Positions 7,443-16,165 of a stretch of 64,000 bases of DNA are shown here, in pieces. The translations under genes and the position numbers were made by a program. The first letter of the stretch is position 1. Each line of letters starts with the position of its first letter. This stretch comes from Novosphingobium kaempferiae (GTDB lineage Bacteria > Pseudomonadota > Alphaproteobacteria > Sphingomonadales > Sphingomonadaceae): NCBI RefSeq assembly GCF_021227995.1, contig NZ_CP089301.1, positions 558,001 to 622,000 on the forward strand, written 5' to 3'. Under the pieces are notes generated by a model, which was not told the origin of the DNA, did not search any database, and saw only the letters and a list, made by a program, of their open reading frames with translations.

Positions 7443-8339
7443 ATGGCGCTCACGTCGATCGCACTGACACCCCGGATCGGGTCCGAAGTCCGTCTGGACA
7501 AGGCCGCGCTGCTTGCGGGCGACCATGCCGCAGACATCCGCGAACTGCTGGTCTCGCGCGGGGCGCTGGTGTTCCGCGGCCTGCATCTGAACGACGAGGA
7601 ACTGCGCACCGTCGCCCGCTCGCTCGGCGACTTGCGCATCGGTTCGGCGAAGCGCGGGGCGGACGGCAAGGTGCTGACCGAGGGCGACCGGGGCGTACTC
7701 AAGGTCAGCCTCGATCCGAAGGTGAACCCGGACTACGCGAAGTTCCTGTTCGGCAACCTGCTGTGGCACATGGACGGTACATACGAGCCCGTCCCGCCCT
7801 TCGCGACGCTGTTCACCCCTGCGCGCCTGTCGCGCGAAGGTGGCGACACCATGTTCGCCAGCACTTACGCCGCGTTTGAGGACTTGCCGCAGGCCGAGCA
7901 GGATGACCTTGCCACCCTGCGCGTCGTCCACACGATGCAGGCCGCGCTGTTCCCGGCCAAGCGCGACTGCACGGCGGAGGAATTCGCGGTCTGGTCCAGC
8001 TATCCGCAGCGCTCGCACCCGCTGGTCTGGCAGCACAAGTCCGGGCGGCGTTCGCTGGTGCTCAGCACCTCGGGCGCGTGGGTGGAAGAGATGCACCCGG
8101 CGGAGAGCCACGACCTGCTCCAGCGCCTGATGCTTCACGCGACGCAGGACAGGTACACCTATCGCCACAAGTGGACGCCGGGCGACCTCGCCATCTGGGA
8201 CAACACCGGCACCATGCACCGCGCCATGCCCTTCGAGGCGGGCAGCACGCGCGAATTCCACCGCTGCACCCTCAACGGAGAGGAACCGATCACCGCGCCA
8301 GATCTGGCATCTGCGCGCGCGGCGGCAACGGTGGCCTGA
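7443..8339 (+). CDS. TauD/TfdA-family Fe(II)/2-oxoglutarate dioxygenase
   Basis: Predicted non-heme iron dioxygenase that hydroxylates a small organic acid, sulfonate or ether, with decarboxylation of 2-oxoglutarate. The 298-residue protein shows the HxD iron ligands at H109/D111 (WHMDGTYEP) and the distal His at 259 (TMHRAM), followed by the 2-oxoglutarate-binding Arg in STREFHRCTL. The ATG at 7443 follows GAGAGAGGA; an upstream in-frame GTG at 7395 lacks such a site. It is the first gene of a run with an LLM oxidoreductase and an SDR, under a divergent TetR regulator. The substrate cannot be read from sequence; herbicide-like aryloxy acids are one possibility for this family. Confidence 0.9.
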   Translation: MALTSIALTPRIGSEVRLDKAALLAGDHAADIRELLVSRGALVFRGLHLNDEELRTVARSLGDLRIGSAKRGADGKVLTEGDRGVLKVSLDPKVNPDYAKFLFGNLLWHMDGTYEPVPPFATLFTPARLSREGGDTMFASTYAAFEDLPQAEQDDLATLRVVHTMQAALFPAKRDCTAEEFAVWSSYPQRSHPLVWQHKSGRRSLVLSTSGAWVEEMHPAESHDLLQRLMLHATQDRYTYRHKWTPGDLAIWDNTGTMHRAMPFEAGSTREFHRCTLNGEEPITAPDLASARAAATVA

Positions 8340-8362
8340 CAGCACAACAAGGAGAGAGACGG

Positions 8363-9439
8363 ATGCAGGTCGGCGTACATCTGGGCTACCAGAACCTTCA
8401 CGGGCTTCCCGACTACGAGTTCTTCCGCAAGGAAACCCAGCTTGCGGTCGAGGCGGAGGCGATGGGCTTCGACTTCGCGGCGATGGTGGAGCACCACTTC
8501 ACCGACTACGCCGCCTGCCCCGACCCGCTGCAGGCGCTGAGTTGGGTGGCGGCGAAGACCAAGACCATCAAGCTGATGCCCGCCGCCGTCATCCTGCCGT
8601 GGAACGATCCGCTACGGGTGGTGGAGAAGGTCGCGATGCTCGATGCGCTGTGCGAGGGGCGGCTCTACCTTGGCATGGGGCGGGGGGCGGCGCGGCGCGA
8701 GTTCGCGAAGTTCGGGCGCGATCTGGCCGACAGCCGCGAGATGTTCGACGAGGCGGCGCTCATCATCATGGAGGGGCTCGAAACCGGCGTCGTCGAGGCG
8801 GACGGCAAGTGGTACAAGCAGCCCCGCGCCGAGATCCGCCCGCGCCCTCAGGGCTGGACGCGCGACCGCTGCGTCATGGTGTCGATGTCGCCCGGATCGT
8901 GCGAGGTCGCGGCGGACTATGGCCTCAAGGCCCTGCGCTTCAGCCAGGGCGACTGGGCGCAGGCCATGCCCGAGATCGACAGGTACCGCACCACCTTCCG
9001 CGAAAAGCACGGCAAGGCCGCGCCACCGTTCATCATCTCGGACTTCATGGTCTGCTTCGCCGACCGCGCGAAGGTGACGGACTATACCGACAAGTACTTC
9101 GCCGCGCAGTTCCTGCAGGTGGCCAACCACTACGAGTTCATGAGCCCGCACTTCCGGGAACTGCCCAGCTACGCGACTTACGCCTACATGGGCGACATGG
9201 CGGCGGCGCGCGGCGGGCCGGACAAGGCGTACAAGGATTATGTCGGCGGCAACCTCATCGGCACGCCCGAGGAACTTTACGACAAGCACCTCGAACGCAG
9301 GGCCATGGTCGGCGATTACGAGATCATCGCCAATTTCAGCTTCGGCGGCATGCCCTACGAGGACGTGTACGAGCAGATGAAACTCTTTGCCGACAAGGTC
9401 ATGCCGCTGCTGAAGGCGGAAGAGCCGGTGCCGGCGTAG
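8363..9439 (+). CDS. LLM-class flavin-dependent monooxygenase
   Basis: Luciferase-like flavin-dependent oxidoreductase of 358 residues, of the bacterial alkane-sulfonate/luciferase alpha-type group. Typical segments are the N-terminal strand with GYQNLHGLPDYEF, AAMVEHHFTDYA with the active-site His pair at about 47-48, and GRLYLGMGRGAARREFAKFG. The start at 8363 follows AAGGAGAGAGA. It lies 23 nt after the dioxygenase gene, consistent with one operon. A separate flavin reductase is not encoded nearby and would have to be supplied elsewhere. With the dioxygenase and SDR it suggests stepwise oxidative breakdown of one compound. Confidence 0.92.
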   Translation: MQVGVHLGYQNLHGLPDYEFFRKETQLAVEAEAMGFDFAAMVEHHFTDYAACPDPLQALSWVAAKTKTIKLMPAAVILPWNDPLRVVEKVAMLDALCEGRLYLGMGRGAARREFAKFGRDLADSREMFDEAALIIMEGLETGVVEADGKWYKQPRAEIRPRPQGWTRDRCVMVSMSPGSCEVAADYGLKALRFSQGDWAQAMPEIDRYRTTFREKHGKAAPPFIISDFMVCFADRAKVTDYTDKYFAAQFLQVANHYEFMSPHFRELPSYATYAYMGDMAAARGGPDKAYKDYVGGNLIGTPEELYDKHLERRAMVGDYEIIANFSFGGMPYEDVYEQMKLFADKVMPLLKAEEPVPA

Positions 9440-9460
9440 ACTGGGCCTGACCGCCTTCGT

Positions 9461-9565
9461 CGTCATTGCGAGGAGGCGAAGCCGACGAAGCAATCCAGAG
9501 CGGGGCAATCCAGGGCATCGCATACCGTTGGATTGCCGCGCGACCTGCGGTCGCTCGCAATGACG
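9461..9565. repeat. Divergent copy of the CGTCATTGCGAG palindrome
   Basis: Outer ends match the family (CGTCATTGCGAG and CTCGCAATGACG), but the arms carry insertions and mismatches and the loop is longer. The copy sits inside the presumed operon between the LLM and SDR genes, ending just before the SDR ribosome binding site. Confidence 0.8.
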
Positions 9566-9582
9566 AGGGAGAGGAGAGAGAC

Positions 9583-10473
9583 ATGACCGAGATCACCGGC
9601 CGCACCGCCGTCGTCACCGGAGGGGGCAGCGGCATCGGCATGGGGCTGGCTAGGGAACTGGCGCGGCAGGGCGCGCGCGTCGCCGTCGCCGACATCATGG
9701 CCGACAAGGCCCGGGCCGTCGCCGCCGCGATCCGCGAGGCGGGCGGCGAGGCCATCGCGCTGGAATGCGATGTGTGCGACCGAACCTCGATCCGGGCGAT
9801 GAAGGCGGCGATCGACGGTGCCTTCGGGCCGGTGCAGTTGGTCTTCGCCAACGCCGGGGCGACCTCGTTCGATCCGCTGGTGGAGATGAGCGACGACGAC
9901 GTCGACTGGATCCTTCAGGTCAACCTCCACGGCGTCATGAACACCGCCCGCGCCTTCCTGCCGGACCTCATCGCGGGGGGCGAGGGGCACATCTGCGCCA
10001 CCGCGTCGATGGCGGGGCTACTGCCGGGCTGGATCCCGGTCCACGCGCCCTATTCGGCGGCGAAGGCGGGGATCATCGGGCTGATGATGAACCTCGGCCT
10101 CGAACTCGCCGAGCATGGCATCCACACCACCAGCTACTGCCCCGGCGGCGTCGCCACCGGCATGAAGGACAACAACGCCCGCTACCGCCCGGCCCGTTTC
10201 GGCGGCCCCGGCGAGGGCGAGGTCCACGTCACCGAAGCCTCCAGCGTCGCCCACAACCACGACTTCTACACGCCCCAAGCGATAGCGCCGATGGTGCTCG
10301 ATGCGGTGCGCCACAACCGCAGCTTCGTGTTCGACCACCCCGACCAGCGCGCGCACTTTCGCCGCACGTACTCGGCGGTGGTGGAAGCCTGCTACGACGC
10401 GGCGGACGAGTGGCACGCGCGGCACGGCACGCCCGAGGCGAACCCGCATGGGGCAAGGCTGGTGGGGGTGTGA
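9583..10473 (+). CDS. Short-chain dehydrogenase/reductase
   Basis: NAD(P)-dependent oxidoreductase of 296 residues. It has the glycine-rich cofactor motif TGGGSGIGMGLAREL at about 12-26, NAG in VFANAGATS, a Ser in the catalytic region (ATASMAGLLPG) and the YSAAK catalytic Tyr/Lys. The C-terminus is about 40 residues longer than classical SDRs. The ATG at 9583 follows a purine-rich GAGGGAGAGGAGAG. It would oxidise an alcohol or reduce a ketone produced by the preceding oxygenases. A palindromic repeat between it and the LLM gene could uncouple its expression. Confidence 0.92.
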   Translation: MTEITGRTAVVTGGGSGIGMGLARELARQGARVAVADIMADKARAVAAAIREAGGEAIALECDVCDRTSIRAMKAAIDGAFGPVQLVFANAGATSFDPLVEMSDDDVDWILQVNLHGVMNTARAFLPDLIAGGEGHICATASMAGLLPGWIPVHAPYSAAKAGIIGLMMNLGLELAEHGIHTTSYCPGGVATGMKDNNARYRPARFGGPGEGEVHVTEASSVAHNHDFYTPQAIAPMVLDAVRHNRSFVFDHPDQRAHFRRTYSAVVEACYDAADEWHARHGTPEANPHGARLVGV

Positions 10474-10481
10474 GGATCGGC

Positions 10482-10766
10482 CCGTCGTCCCGGGCTTGAC
10501 CCGGGACCGCTGGCCGTGAACATCCCACCTGCCAGCGATGCGCCTCGCACGCGGGGCCTTCGACAAGCTCAGCCTGAGCGGGAACACCCCCATTCGTCAT
10601 TGCGAGCGCAGCGAAGCAATCCACGGTCGGCCCGCAACGTTGGATTGCTTCGCTGCGCTCGCAATGACGAAGCTCCAAAACCGCTCAGGCTGAGCTTGTC
10701 GAAGCCCCGTCGGCAGGGCGCTCCTAAAGACGGCCAGCGGTCCCGGATCAAGTCCGGGACGACGTC
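10482..10766. repeat. Triple nested palindrome in a convergent gap
   Basis: Three inverted repeats are stacked inside one another. The outer pair contains CGTCCCGGGCTTGACCCGGG (about 10485) and CCCGGATCAAGTCCGGGACG (about 10742-10763). The middle pair is CTTCGACAAGCTCAGCCTGA (about 10559) and its complement near 10682-10705. The core is the CGTCATTGCGAG palindrome at 10595-10669. Together they fill the gap between the converging SDR and YqgE genes and touch the YqgE stop codon. Confidence 0.88.
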
Positions 10767-11325
10767 ACGCCCTACCCGTCTCGTTCGAAAGCAGCGCCGG
10801 GTCGATCCCCTCGGCCCGCCAAGTCGCCGACCATCGCCCCTCGGGCGGGGACTGGAACACCACTTGGCGGTGCCCTTCCGCCGCGTACCACCCGTGGTGG
10901 CGCATCTCCCCCTCAAGCTGCCCCGCGCCCCAGCCCGCATAGCCCAGCGCCATGATCCAGTGCGCCGGGCCGCGCCCTTCGGCGATGGCGCGCAGCACGT
11001 CCATCGAGGCGGACAGCGCGCAGAGCGTGCCCACGGTGATCGAATCGCTGCCCGCCCACTCGGTCGAATGGAGGATGAAGCCGCGCCCGGGCTCCACCGG
11101 GCCGCCGTGCATGATCTCGCGGTTGGGGGAGACGCCGGGGTCGATGTCCAGTTCCTCCAGCACGTCGTGGAAGCGCACGCCTTCGCGGACATGGCCGATG
11201 CCGACGCCCAGCGCGCCGTTCTCGTCGTGGACGCACATCACGTTGACCGAGCGTTCGAAGCGCGGGTCGAACATGCCCGGCATGGCCAGCAGGAGGCGCC
11301 CCGTAAGATACTGTTCCTGAGTCAC
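10765..11325 (-). CDS. YqgE/AlgH family protein
   Basis: A 186-residue member of the DUF179 (YqgE/AlgH) family, whose biochemical role is still unsettled. Family hallmarks are the N-terminal LTGRLLLAMPGMFDPRFERSV (shown in part), the conserved VCVHDENGA-like segment, and NREIMHGGPVEPGRGFILHS in the middle. The length is normal. The GTG at 11325 is the likely start. It is divergent from the fumarylacetoacetase-type gene. Its last codons lie against the outer arm of the nested palindrome, so transcription probably ends there. Confidence 0.9.
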   Translation of the reverse strand: MTQEQYLTGRLLLAMPGMFDPRFERSVNVMCVHDENGALGVGIGHVREGVRFHDVLEELDIDPGVSPNREIMHGGPVEPGRGFILHSTEWAGSDSITVGTLCALSASMDVLRAIAEGRGPAHWIMALGYAGWGAGQLEGEMRHHGWYAAEGHRQVVFQSPPEGRWSATWRAEGIDPALLSNETGRA

Positions 11326-11435
11326 GCAGGCATTCTAGCCCCCCTCGCCCCGACCACAAGCAGAACCCGAGAGAGCGCTTTCCCGATGCGACGGAGCGGC
11401 TTATGTCCGGTCCCCGCAAAGGAGACCCCCGCCTC

Positions 11436-12128
11436 ATGACCCTGCTGTTCGACCTGCCCGAAACCCCGTCCGTCCCCGTCGTCGGCAGCGAGGCCGCCTA
11501 TCCGGTGCGCCGGATCTTCTGCGTCGGGCGCAACTATGCCGCGCATGCGCTGGAACTGGGCAACGCGGTCGATCGCGAGGCGCCGATCTGGTTCAACAAG
11601 GCCCCCGCCGCGCTGTGCCTTGCGGGCGGCGCGATCCCCTATCCGCCGGGCACCACGAACTGCCATTACGAGATGGAACTGGTCGTCGCCATCGGCGCCC
11701 CCGCCTTCCGCATCGCCCCGGAAGCGGCGATGGAGGTGGTCTACGGCTATGCCTGCGGCCTCGACATGACCCGGCGCGACCTCCAGAACGCGTCCAAGGC
11801 CAAGGGCTATCCGTGGGACACCGGCAAGGACTTCGAGAACGGCGCGGTGATCGCCCCGATCACCCCCGCCGCCGGGTTCACGCTCGCCGGGCAGGCGATC
11901 ACCCTGACGCAGAATGGCGCGGTCAGGCAGGACGGCGTGCTGTCCGACATGATCTGGTCGATCCCCGAACTGATCGCCGACCTCTCGCGCCTCTACCACC
12001 TCGCGCCGGGCGACCTGATCTACACCGGCACCCCGGCGGGGGTCGGCCCGGTGGCGGCGGGCGACGTGCTGGAAGGCGCGGTCGAAGGGCTTGAACCGCT
12101 GCGGCTGGAAATAGGCGAGGCCGAGTAA
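11436..12128 (+). CDS. Fumarylacetoacetate hydrolase family protein
   Basis: Metal-dependent C-C hydrolase or isomerase of the FAH superfamily, 230 residues. The catalytic core shows FCVGRNYAAHALELG, NCHYEMELVVAIG (metal-binding Glu residues) and the lysine region KGYPWDTGKDFENGAV. The C-terminal motif DLIYTGTPAGVGPV is diagnostic. The ATG at 11436 follows AAAGGAGA at a normal distance; an in-frame ATG 33 nt upstream has no such site. Family members cleave acylpyruvates or open aromatic ring products, so it may serve the oxygenase cluster to the left, but that link is only positional. Its stop codon lies in a palindrome arm. Confidence 0.93.
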   Translation: MTLLFDLPETPSVPVVGSEAAYPVRRIFCVGRNYAAHALELGNAVDREAPIWFNKAPAALCLAGGAIPYPPGTTNCHYEMELVVAIGAPAFRIAPEAAMEVVYGYACGLDMTRRDLQNASKAKGYPWDTGKDFENGAVIAPITPAAGFTLAGQAITLTQNGAVRQDGVLSDMIWSIPELIADLSRLYHLAPGDLIYTGTPAGVGPVAAGDVLEGAVEGLEPLRLEIGEAE

Positions 12129-12260
12129 TTCCTCCCCGAGCTTGTCTCGGGGAGGTGGCAGTCGCGCAGCGACTGACGGAGGGGGAATTGCCCAGCCTCT
12201 CCCCCTCCACCACCGCCTGCGGCGGCGGTCCCCCTCCCCGAGCAAGCTCGGGGAGGAATT
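12127..12260. repeat. Intergenic palindrome (AATTCCTCCCCGAGCTTG family)
   Basis: Perfect 18-bp outer arms at 12127-12144 and 12243-12260, with further C/G-rich complementarity inside (GAGGGGGA versus CCCCCTCC). The left arm overlaps the stop codon of the hydrolase gene. It lies between two genes on the same strand. Confidence 0.85.
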
Positions 12261-12345
12261 TGTGATCCCGTCATCCCTTGGGCCAATAGGCATTTCCGCG
12301 CCTTGTCACGGCCTGCGCTTTGCCGGACACAGCGAGGTGGAAGAG

Positions 12346-14397
12346 ATGCCTCAAAGCCGGATAATCATGAAAACGAACCGTCGCACCCCCGCCCTCCTAG
12401 CGCTGCCGCTTCTCGTCCTCACGGTCCCCGCCCATGCCGAGGAAGCGGACGACGAAGCCCCGCGCGATCCCATCATCGTCACCGGCAAGGGCCTGTCGGA
12501 CGGCCCGGCGACACCCGCCTATGACGTGCAGACCATCGCCCGCGACAAGCTGGTGTCCAGCGCCTCGGGCCGGATCGAGGACGTGCTTTCGTCGGTCGCA
12601 GGCATCCAGCAGTTCCGCCGCTCCGACAGCCGCGCCTCCAACCCTTCCAATCAGGGCGTGACGCTGCGCGCGTTGGGCGGCAACGCCTCCAGCCGCGCGC
12701 AGGTGCTGCTCGACGGGGTGCCGGTGGCGAACCCGTTCTTCGGCTACATCCCGTTCAGCGCGCTCACCCCCGACCGGCTCGGATCGGTGCGGGTGACGCG
12801 CGGCGGCGGCATGGGCGCGTTCGGCGCGGGCGCGGTTTCGGGGACGATCGAGCTGGAAAGCGCCGGTCCCGACGAACTCGGCCCGCTCGGCGCGCAGGCG
12901 CTGGTCAACGACCGGGGCGAGACGCAGGGCTCGCTCACCCTCGCGCCGCGGCTGGGCCAGGGCTTCGTCGTCGCGGGCGTGCAGTGGGATCGCGGACAGG
13001 GCTTCTACACGACGCCCAAGGACCAGCGCGTCGCCGCCACCGCGCGGGCGCAGTACGAAAGCTGGTCCGGCTCGCTGCGCGCGGTCGCGCCGCTGACCGA
13101 CACGATCGAGGTGCAGGCGTCCGGCCTCGTCTACGACGATGCGCGCACGCTGCGCTTCAAGGGCGCGGACTCCACCTCGTCCGGCCAGCAGGGGTCGCTG
13201 CGCTTCGTCGGCAGGGGCGACTGGCAGTTCGACGTGCTGGGCTATGTGCAGGCGCAGGATTTCTCCAACGTGGTCATCAGCGCCACCAGCTTCAGGAAGA
13301 CGCTGGATCAGGCCAAGACCCCGACGCTGGCGGTCGGCGGCAAGGCGGAACTGCGCCCGCCGGTCGGCCCGGACCACGTCCTGCGCATCGGCGCGGACAT
13401 CCGCTGGTCCGAGGGCAATCTGGTGGAAGCGCCCTACAGCGCCGTCACCGGCCTCGCCACCGCGTTCCGCAAGGCGGGCGGCAGGCAGTCCGACCTCGGC
13501 CTCTATATCGAGGATGACTGGACCATCGGCCAGTTCGTGCTGACAGCGGGCGGCCGGGCAGAGCGCTGGACGATCACCGACGGCTACTATCACGAGGTGA
13601 ACGCGGCCGGTGTAACCACCACGAACACCGCCTATGCCGACCGTGACGGCTGGAACGGCAATGCGCGCGGCGGGATCGTGTGGAACGCCGCCCCCGCCGT
13701 CTCGCTGCGCGCCGCCGCCTATACCGGGCTGCGCCTGCCGACGCTGAACGAGCTGTACCGCCCCTTCGTGGTCTTCCCGATCACCACCCGCGCCAACGCC
13801 GCGCTCAAGCCAGAGCGGCTGCGCGGGTTCGAGGCGGGCGTGGACTTCCACCCGAGCGACGCGCTGAACCTGTCGCTGACCGCCTTCGACAACCGCCTTA
13901 AGGACGCCATCGCCAACGTCACCCTGTCCTCCACCATCCGCGAGCGGCAGAACGTCGACGCCATCCACGCGCGCGGGGTGGAGGCGAGCGCGGACCTGAA
14001 CCTCGGCCGCGTCGACCTGTCGGGCTCGCTGTCCTGGACCGATGCCGAAGTGAAGGCCGACACCGCGCAGGCCGCGCTCGACGGCAAGCGGCCCGCGCAA
14101 GTGCCCAGGCTCTCGGCCAGCGGCACGGTGGCGTGGGCACCGCGCGACGGCTGGCGCCTTGCCGCGACGCTGCGCCACACCGGCGCGCAATACGAGGACG
14201 ACCTGCAGGTCGATTCCCTGCGCGCGGCGACCACGGTGGATCTCTACGCGCAAGTGCCGATCACCCGCTTCGCCGCGCTGGTGCTGCGCGGAGAGAACCT
14301 GACCGACGAGGCGATCGTGACGCGCAACGCGGGCGGCTCGATCGACCTTGGCCAGCCGCGTACCTTGTGGGCGGGGCTCAGGCTGGGCTTGCGCTGA
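12346..14397 (+). CDS. TonB-dependent outer membrane receptor
   Basis: Predicted 22-stranded outer membrane barrel that imports an iron chelate, vitamin or oligosaccharide using TonB. The 683-residue protein has a signal peptide (hydrophobic LLALPLLVLTVPAHA), a plug domain from about 40 to 170 containing GVTLRALGGNASSRAQVLLDG (split by description) and RVTRGGGMGAFGAG, and a long beta-rich barrel with ENLTDEAIV near the end. The C-terminus ends in an aromatic/hydrophobic strand, LWAGLRLGLR. The ATG at 12346 follows GAGGTGGAAGAG; a second ATG at 12367 also gives a signal peptide. The ligand is not recognisable. No Fur box or riboswitch was identified upstream. Confidence 0.92.
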   Translation: MPQSRIIMKTNRRTPALLALPLLVLTVPAHAEEADDEAPRDPIIVTGKGLSDGPATPAYDVQTIARDKLVSSASGRIEDVLSSVAGIQQFRRSDSRASNPSNQGVTLRALGGNASSRAQVLLDGVPVANPFFGYIPFSALTPDRLGSVRVTRGGGMGAFGAGAVSGTIELESAGPDELGPLGAQALVNDRGETQGSLTLAPRLGQGFVVAGVQWDRGQGFYTTPKDQRVAATARAQYESWSGSLRAVAPLTDTIEVQASGLVYDDARTLRFKGADSTSSGQQGSLRFVGRGDWQFDVLGYVQAQDFSNVVISATSFRKTLDQAKTPTLAVGGKAELRPPVGPDHVLRIGADIRWSEGNLVEAPYSAVTGLATAFRKAGGRQSDLGLYIEDDWTIGQFVLTAGGRAERWTITDGYYHEVNAAGVTTTNTAYADRDGWNGNARGGIVWNAAPAVSLRAAAYTGLRLPTLNELYRPFVVFPITTRANAALKPERLRGFEAGVDFHPSDALNLSLTAFDNRLKDAIANVTLSSTIRERQNVDAIHARGVEASADLNLGRVDLSGSLSWTDAEVKADTAQAALDGKRPAQVPRLSASGTVAWAPRDGWRLAATLRHTGAQYEDDLQVDSLRAATTVDLYAQVPITRFAALVLRGENLTDEAIVTRNAGGSIDLGQPRTLWAGLRLGLR

Positions 14398-14423
14398 GAA
14401 CCGGACTGGGGCACCGCGAGGGC

Positions 14424-15158
14424 ATGGCCATCGCGGTGATCTCCGACATCCACGGCAACCTCGGCGCGCTCGACGCAGTGCTGGCAGATGCGCGCGAGCG
14501 CGGGGTGGAGCGGGTGGTGAACCTTGGAGACATCCTCAGCGGCCCGCTCGATTCCACGGGCACGGCGGAGCGGCTGATGGCACTCGACCTCGAAACGATC
14601 CGGGGCAACCACGAACGCCAGTTGCTGGAGCAGCCGCGCGCGGCGATGAACCTCTCCGACGCCGCGACCGATGCCGTGCTGGAGCCGCGCCACCGCGACT
14701 GGCTCTCCGCGATGCCGGTGGACATGTGGCTGGAGAGCGATCTCTACGCCTGCCACGGCAGCCCGCGCGACGATCTGGAATTCCTGCTGGAGACCGTCGA
14801 GCCCGGCGGCTGCCGCGCCGCCACCCCGGCGGAAGTGGCCGAGCGGGTGGCCGGGATCGACGCCGCGCTGATCCTCTGCGGCCATTCCCACAAGCAGCGT
14901 GCGGTGCGGCTGGAGGACGGACGGCTGGTGGTGAACCCCGGCTCGGTCGGCCTGCCCGCCTTCGCCGACGACCATCCCCATCCCTACGCCATCGAATCGG
15001 GCACGCCCCACGCACGCTATGCGCTGGTCGAACGCGGCCCGGACGGATGGATCCCGCACCTTCTCACCGTCGCCTACGACTGGGACGCCGCCTCCGCGCT
15101 CGCCGCCGCGAACGGTCGCGACGACTGGGCGCGCGCGCTGGCGACCGGATACGCCTGA
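14424..15158 (+). CDS. Calcineurin-like metallophosphoesterase (YfcE/MJ0936 type)
   Basis: Predicted dinuclear-metal phosphodiesterase of 244 residues. All metal-binding motifs are visible: SDIHGNLGAL at 7-16, GDILSGP at about 36, IRGNHERQL at about 60, and the C-terminal CGHSHKQRAV and VVNPGSVGLP. It is 26 nt after the TonB receptor gene and 3 nt before the 2Fe-2S gene, so the unit may be cotranscribed. Substrates in this family range from cyclic nucleotides to phosphodiesters and are not predictable here. Confidence 0.93.
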   Translation: MAIAVISDIHGNLGALDAVLADARERGVERVVNLGDILSGPLDSTGTAERLMALDLETIRGNHERQLLEQPRAAMNLSDAATDAVLEPRHRDWLSAMPVDMWLESDLYACHGSPRDDLEFLLETVEPGGCRAATPAEVAERVAGIDAALILCGHSHKQRAVRLEDGRLVVNPGSVGLPAFADDHPHPYAIESGTPHARYALVERGPDGWIPHLLTVAYDWDAASALAAANGRDDWARALATGYA

Positions 15159-15161
15159 GCC

Positions 15162-15707
15162 ATGACCCGCTTCACCGTCAACGACCGCCCCGTCCAGTTC
15201 GAGATGGACCCGCGCACCCCGCTGCTCTGGGCCTTGCGCGATGCGGCCAACCTTACGGGCACCAAGTACGGCTGCGGCGTGGGCGACTGCGGTGCCTGCA
15301 CCGTCCTAGTCGACGGCGCGGCGCTGCGATCCTGCCTCATCACGCTGGCCGAGTGCGAGGGCCGCTTCGTCACCACGGTCGAGGGCCTGTCGCGCGACCG
15401 CTCGCACCCGGTCCAGCAGGCGATGGTGGCGGAACAGGCGATCCAGTGCGGCTTCTGCACGCCCGGGATCGTCATGAGCGCCGCCGCGCTGCTCTCGGCC
15501 AATCCCAACCCCTCCGAGGCGGATATCAAGGCGGCGATCCCGAACCTGTGCCGCTGCGGCGTCCAGCCCCGCCTCGTGCGCGCCATCCAGCGCGCCGCCG
15601 CGGTCGCCCGGCGGGAGGAAAAGATCGACGCCGCGCCGGTTCCCGGCGGTTCCGGACGCATACCCGCGCTTGCCCCGGCAGGCGCCACGAAAGGACAGAC
15701 CCCATGA
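15162..15707 (+). CDS. Orphan 2Fe-2S subunit of a molybdenum hydroxylase (IorA/XDH small subunit type)
   Basis: Electron-transfer subunit with two 2Fe-2S domains. The plant-ferredoxin-like cluster uses the Cys of KYGCGVGDCGACTVL and the later Cys in LRSCLI. The all-helical cluster uses CGFCTPG and CRCG. At 181 residues it has a Pro/Ala-rich tail of about 30 residues beyond the family core. Such subunits function with a molybdopterin subunit (two-subunit type) or with FAD and molybdopterin subunits, and neither is adjacent. The next gene, overlapping by 4 nt, is an arsenate reductase. The catalytic partner must be elsewhere in the genome, or this is a remnant. Confidence 0.9.
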   Translation: MTRFTVNDRPVQFEMDPRTPLLWALRDAANLTGTKYGCGVGDCGACTVLVDGAALRSCLITLAECEGRFVTTVEGLSRDRSHPVQQAMVAEQAIQCGFCTPGIVMSAAALLSANPNPSEADIKAAIPNLCRCGVQPRLVRAIQRAAAVARREEKIDAAPVPGGSGRIPALAPAGATKGQTP

Positions 15708-16048
15708 AGGCCACCATCTGGCACAACCCCAAGTGCGGCACCTCGCGCAAAACCCTCGCCATTCTGGAGGAGACGCCGGGCGTCGAGGTCGAGGTGATCG
15801 AATACCTCAAGACCCCGCCGAGCGCCGAGAAGCTGGCGCAGCTCTACCGCGATGCCGGGATCACCCCGCAGCAGGGCCTGCGCATTCGCGGCACCGATGC
15901 GGAGGAACGCGGGCTGCCGCAGGCCGACGACGCCACCGTGCTTGCCGCCATGGCCGCCGACCCGATCCTGATCGAGCGCCCGCTGGTGGAGACCGGCAAG
16001 GGCGTGCGGCTTTGTCGCCCGCAGGAAACGGTTCACCAGATTCTCTGA
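15704..16048 (+). CDS. arsC: Arsenate reductase, glutaredoxin-dependent ArsC type
   Basis: Small thiol reductase that converts arsenate to arsenite. The 114-residue protein has the active-site motif HNPKCGTSRKTL with Cys11, and the C-terminal conserved segment LIERPLVETGKGVRLCRP that binds the oxyanion. The ATG overlaps the stop of the 2Fe-2S gene (ATGA), so it is translationally coupled. No arsR, arsB or acr3 gene is near, so it is not part of a standard ars operon. Family members of this ArsC/YfgD type sometimes act in general thiol chemistry. Confidence 0.9.
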   Translation: MKATIWHNPKCGTSRKTLAILEETPGVEVEVIEYLKTPPSAEKLAQLYRDAGITPQQGLRIRGTDAEERGLPQADDATVLAAMAADPILIERPLVETGKGVRLCRPQETVHQIL

Positions 16049-16165
16049 CCCGGTTTCCCCGCCCGGCGCGTTCCGGCAACGCGCCATCGCCTTGCATTGG
16101 CGGGGACAATCTGCCACCGCATTGCAAATCCGTGACATGATAATACTGCGAGAGCCTCCCTCAGC

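Noticed and set aside
12397..14253. A 618-codon minus-strand frame opposite the TonB receptor
   Set aside because: Arg/Gly/His/Val-rich shadow; the receptor is supported by signal peptide, plug and barrel features.
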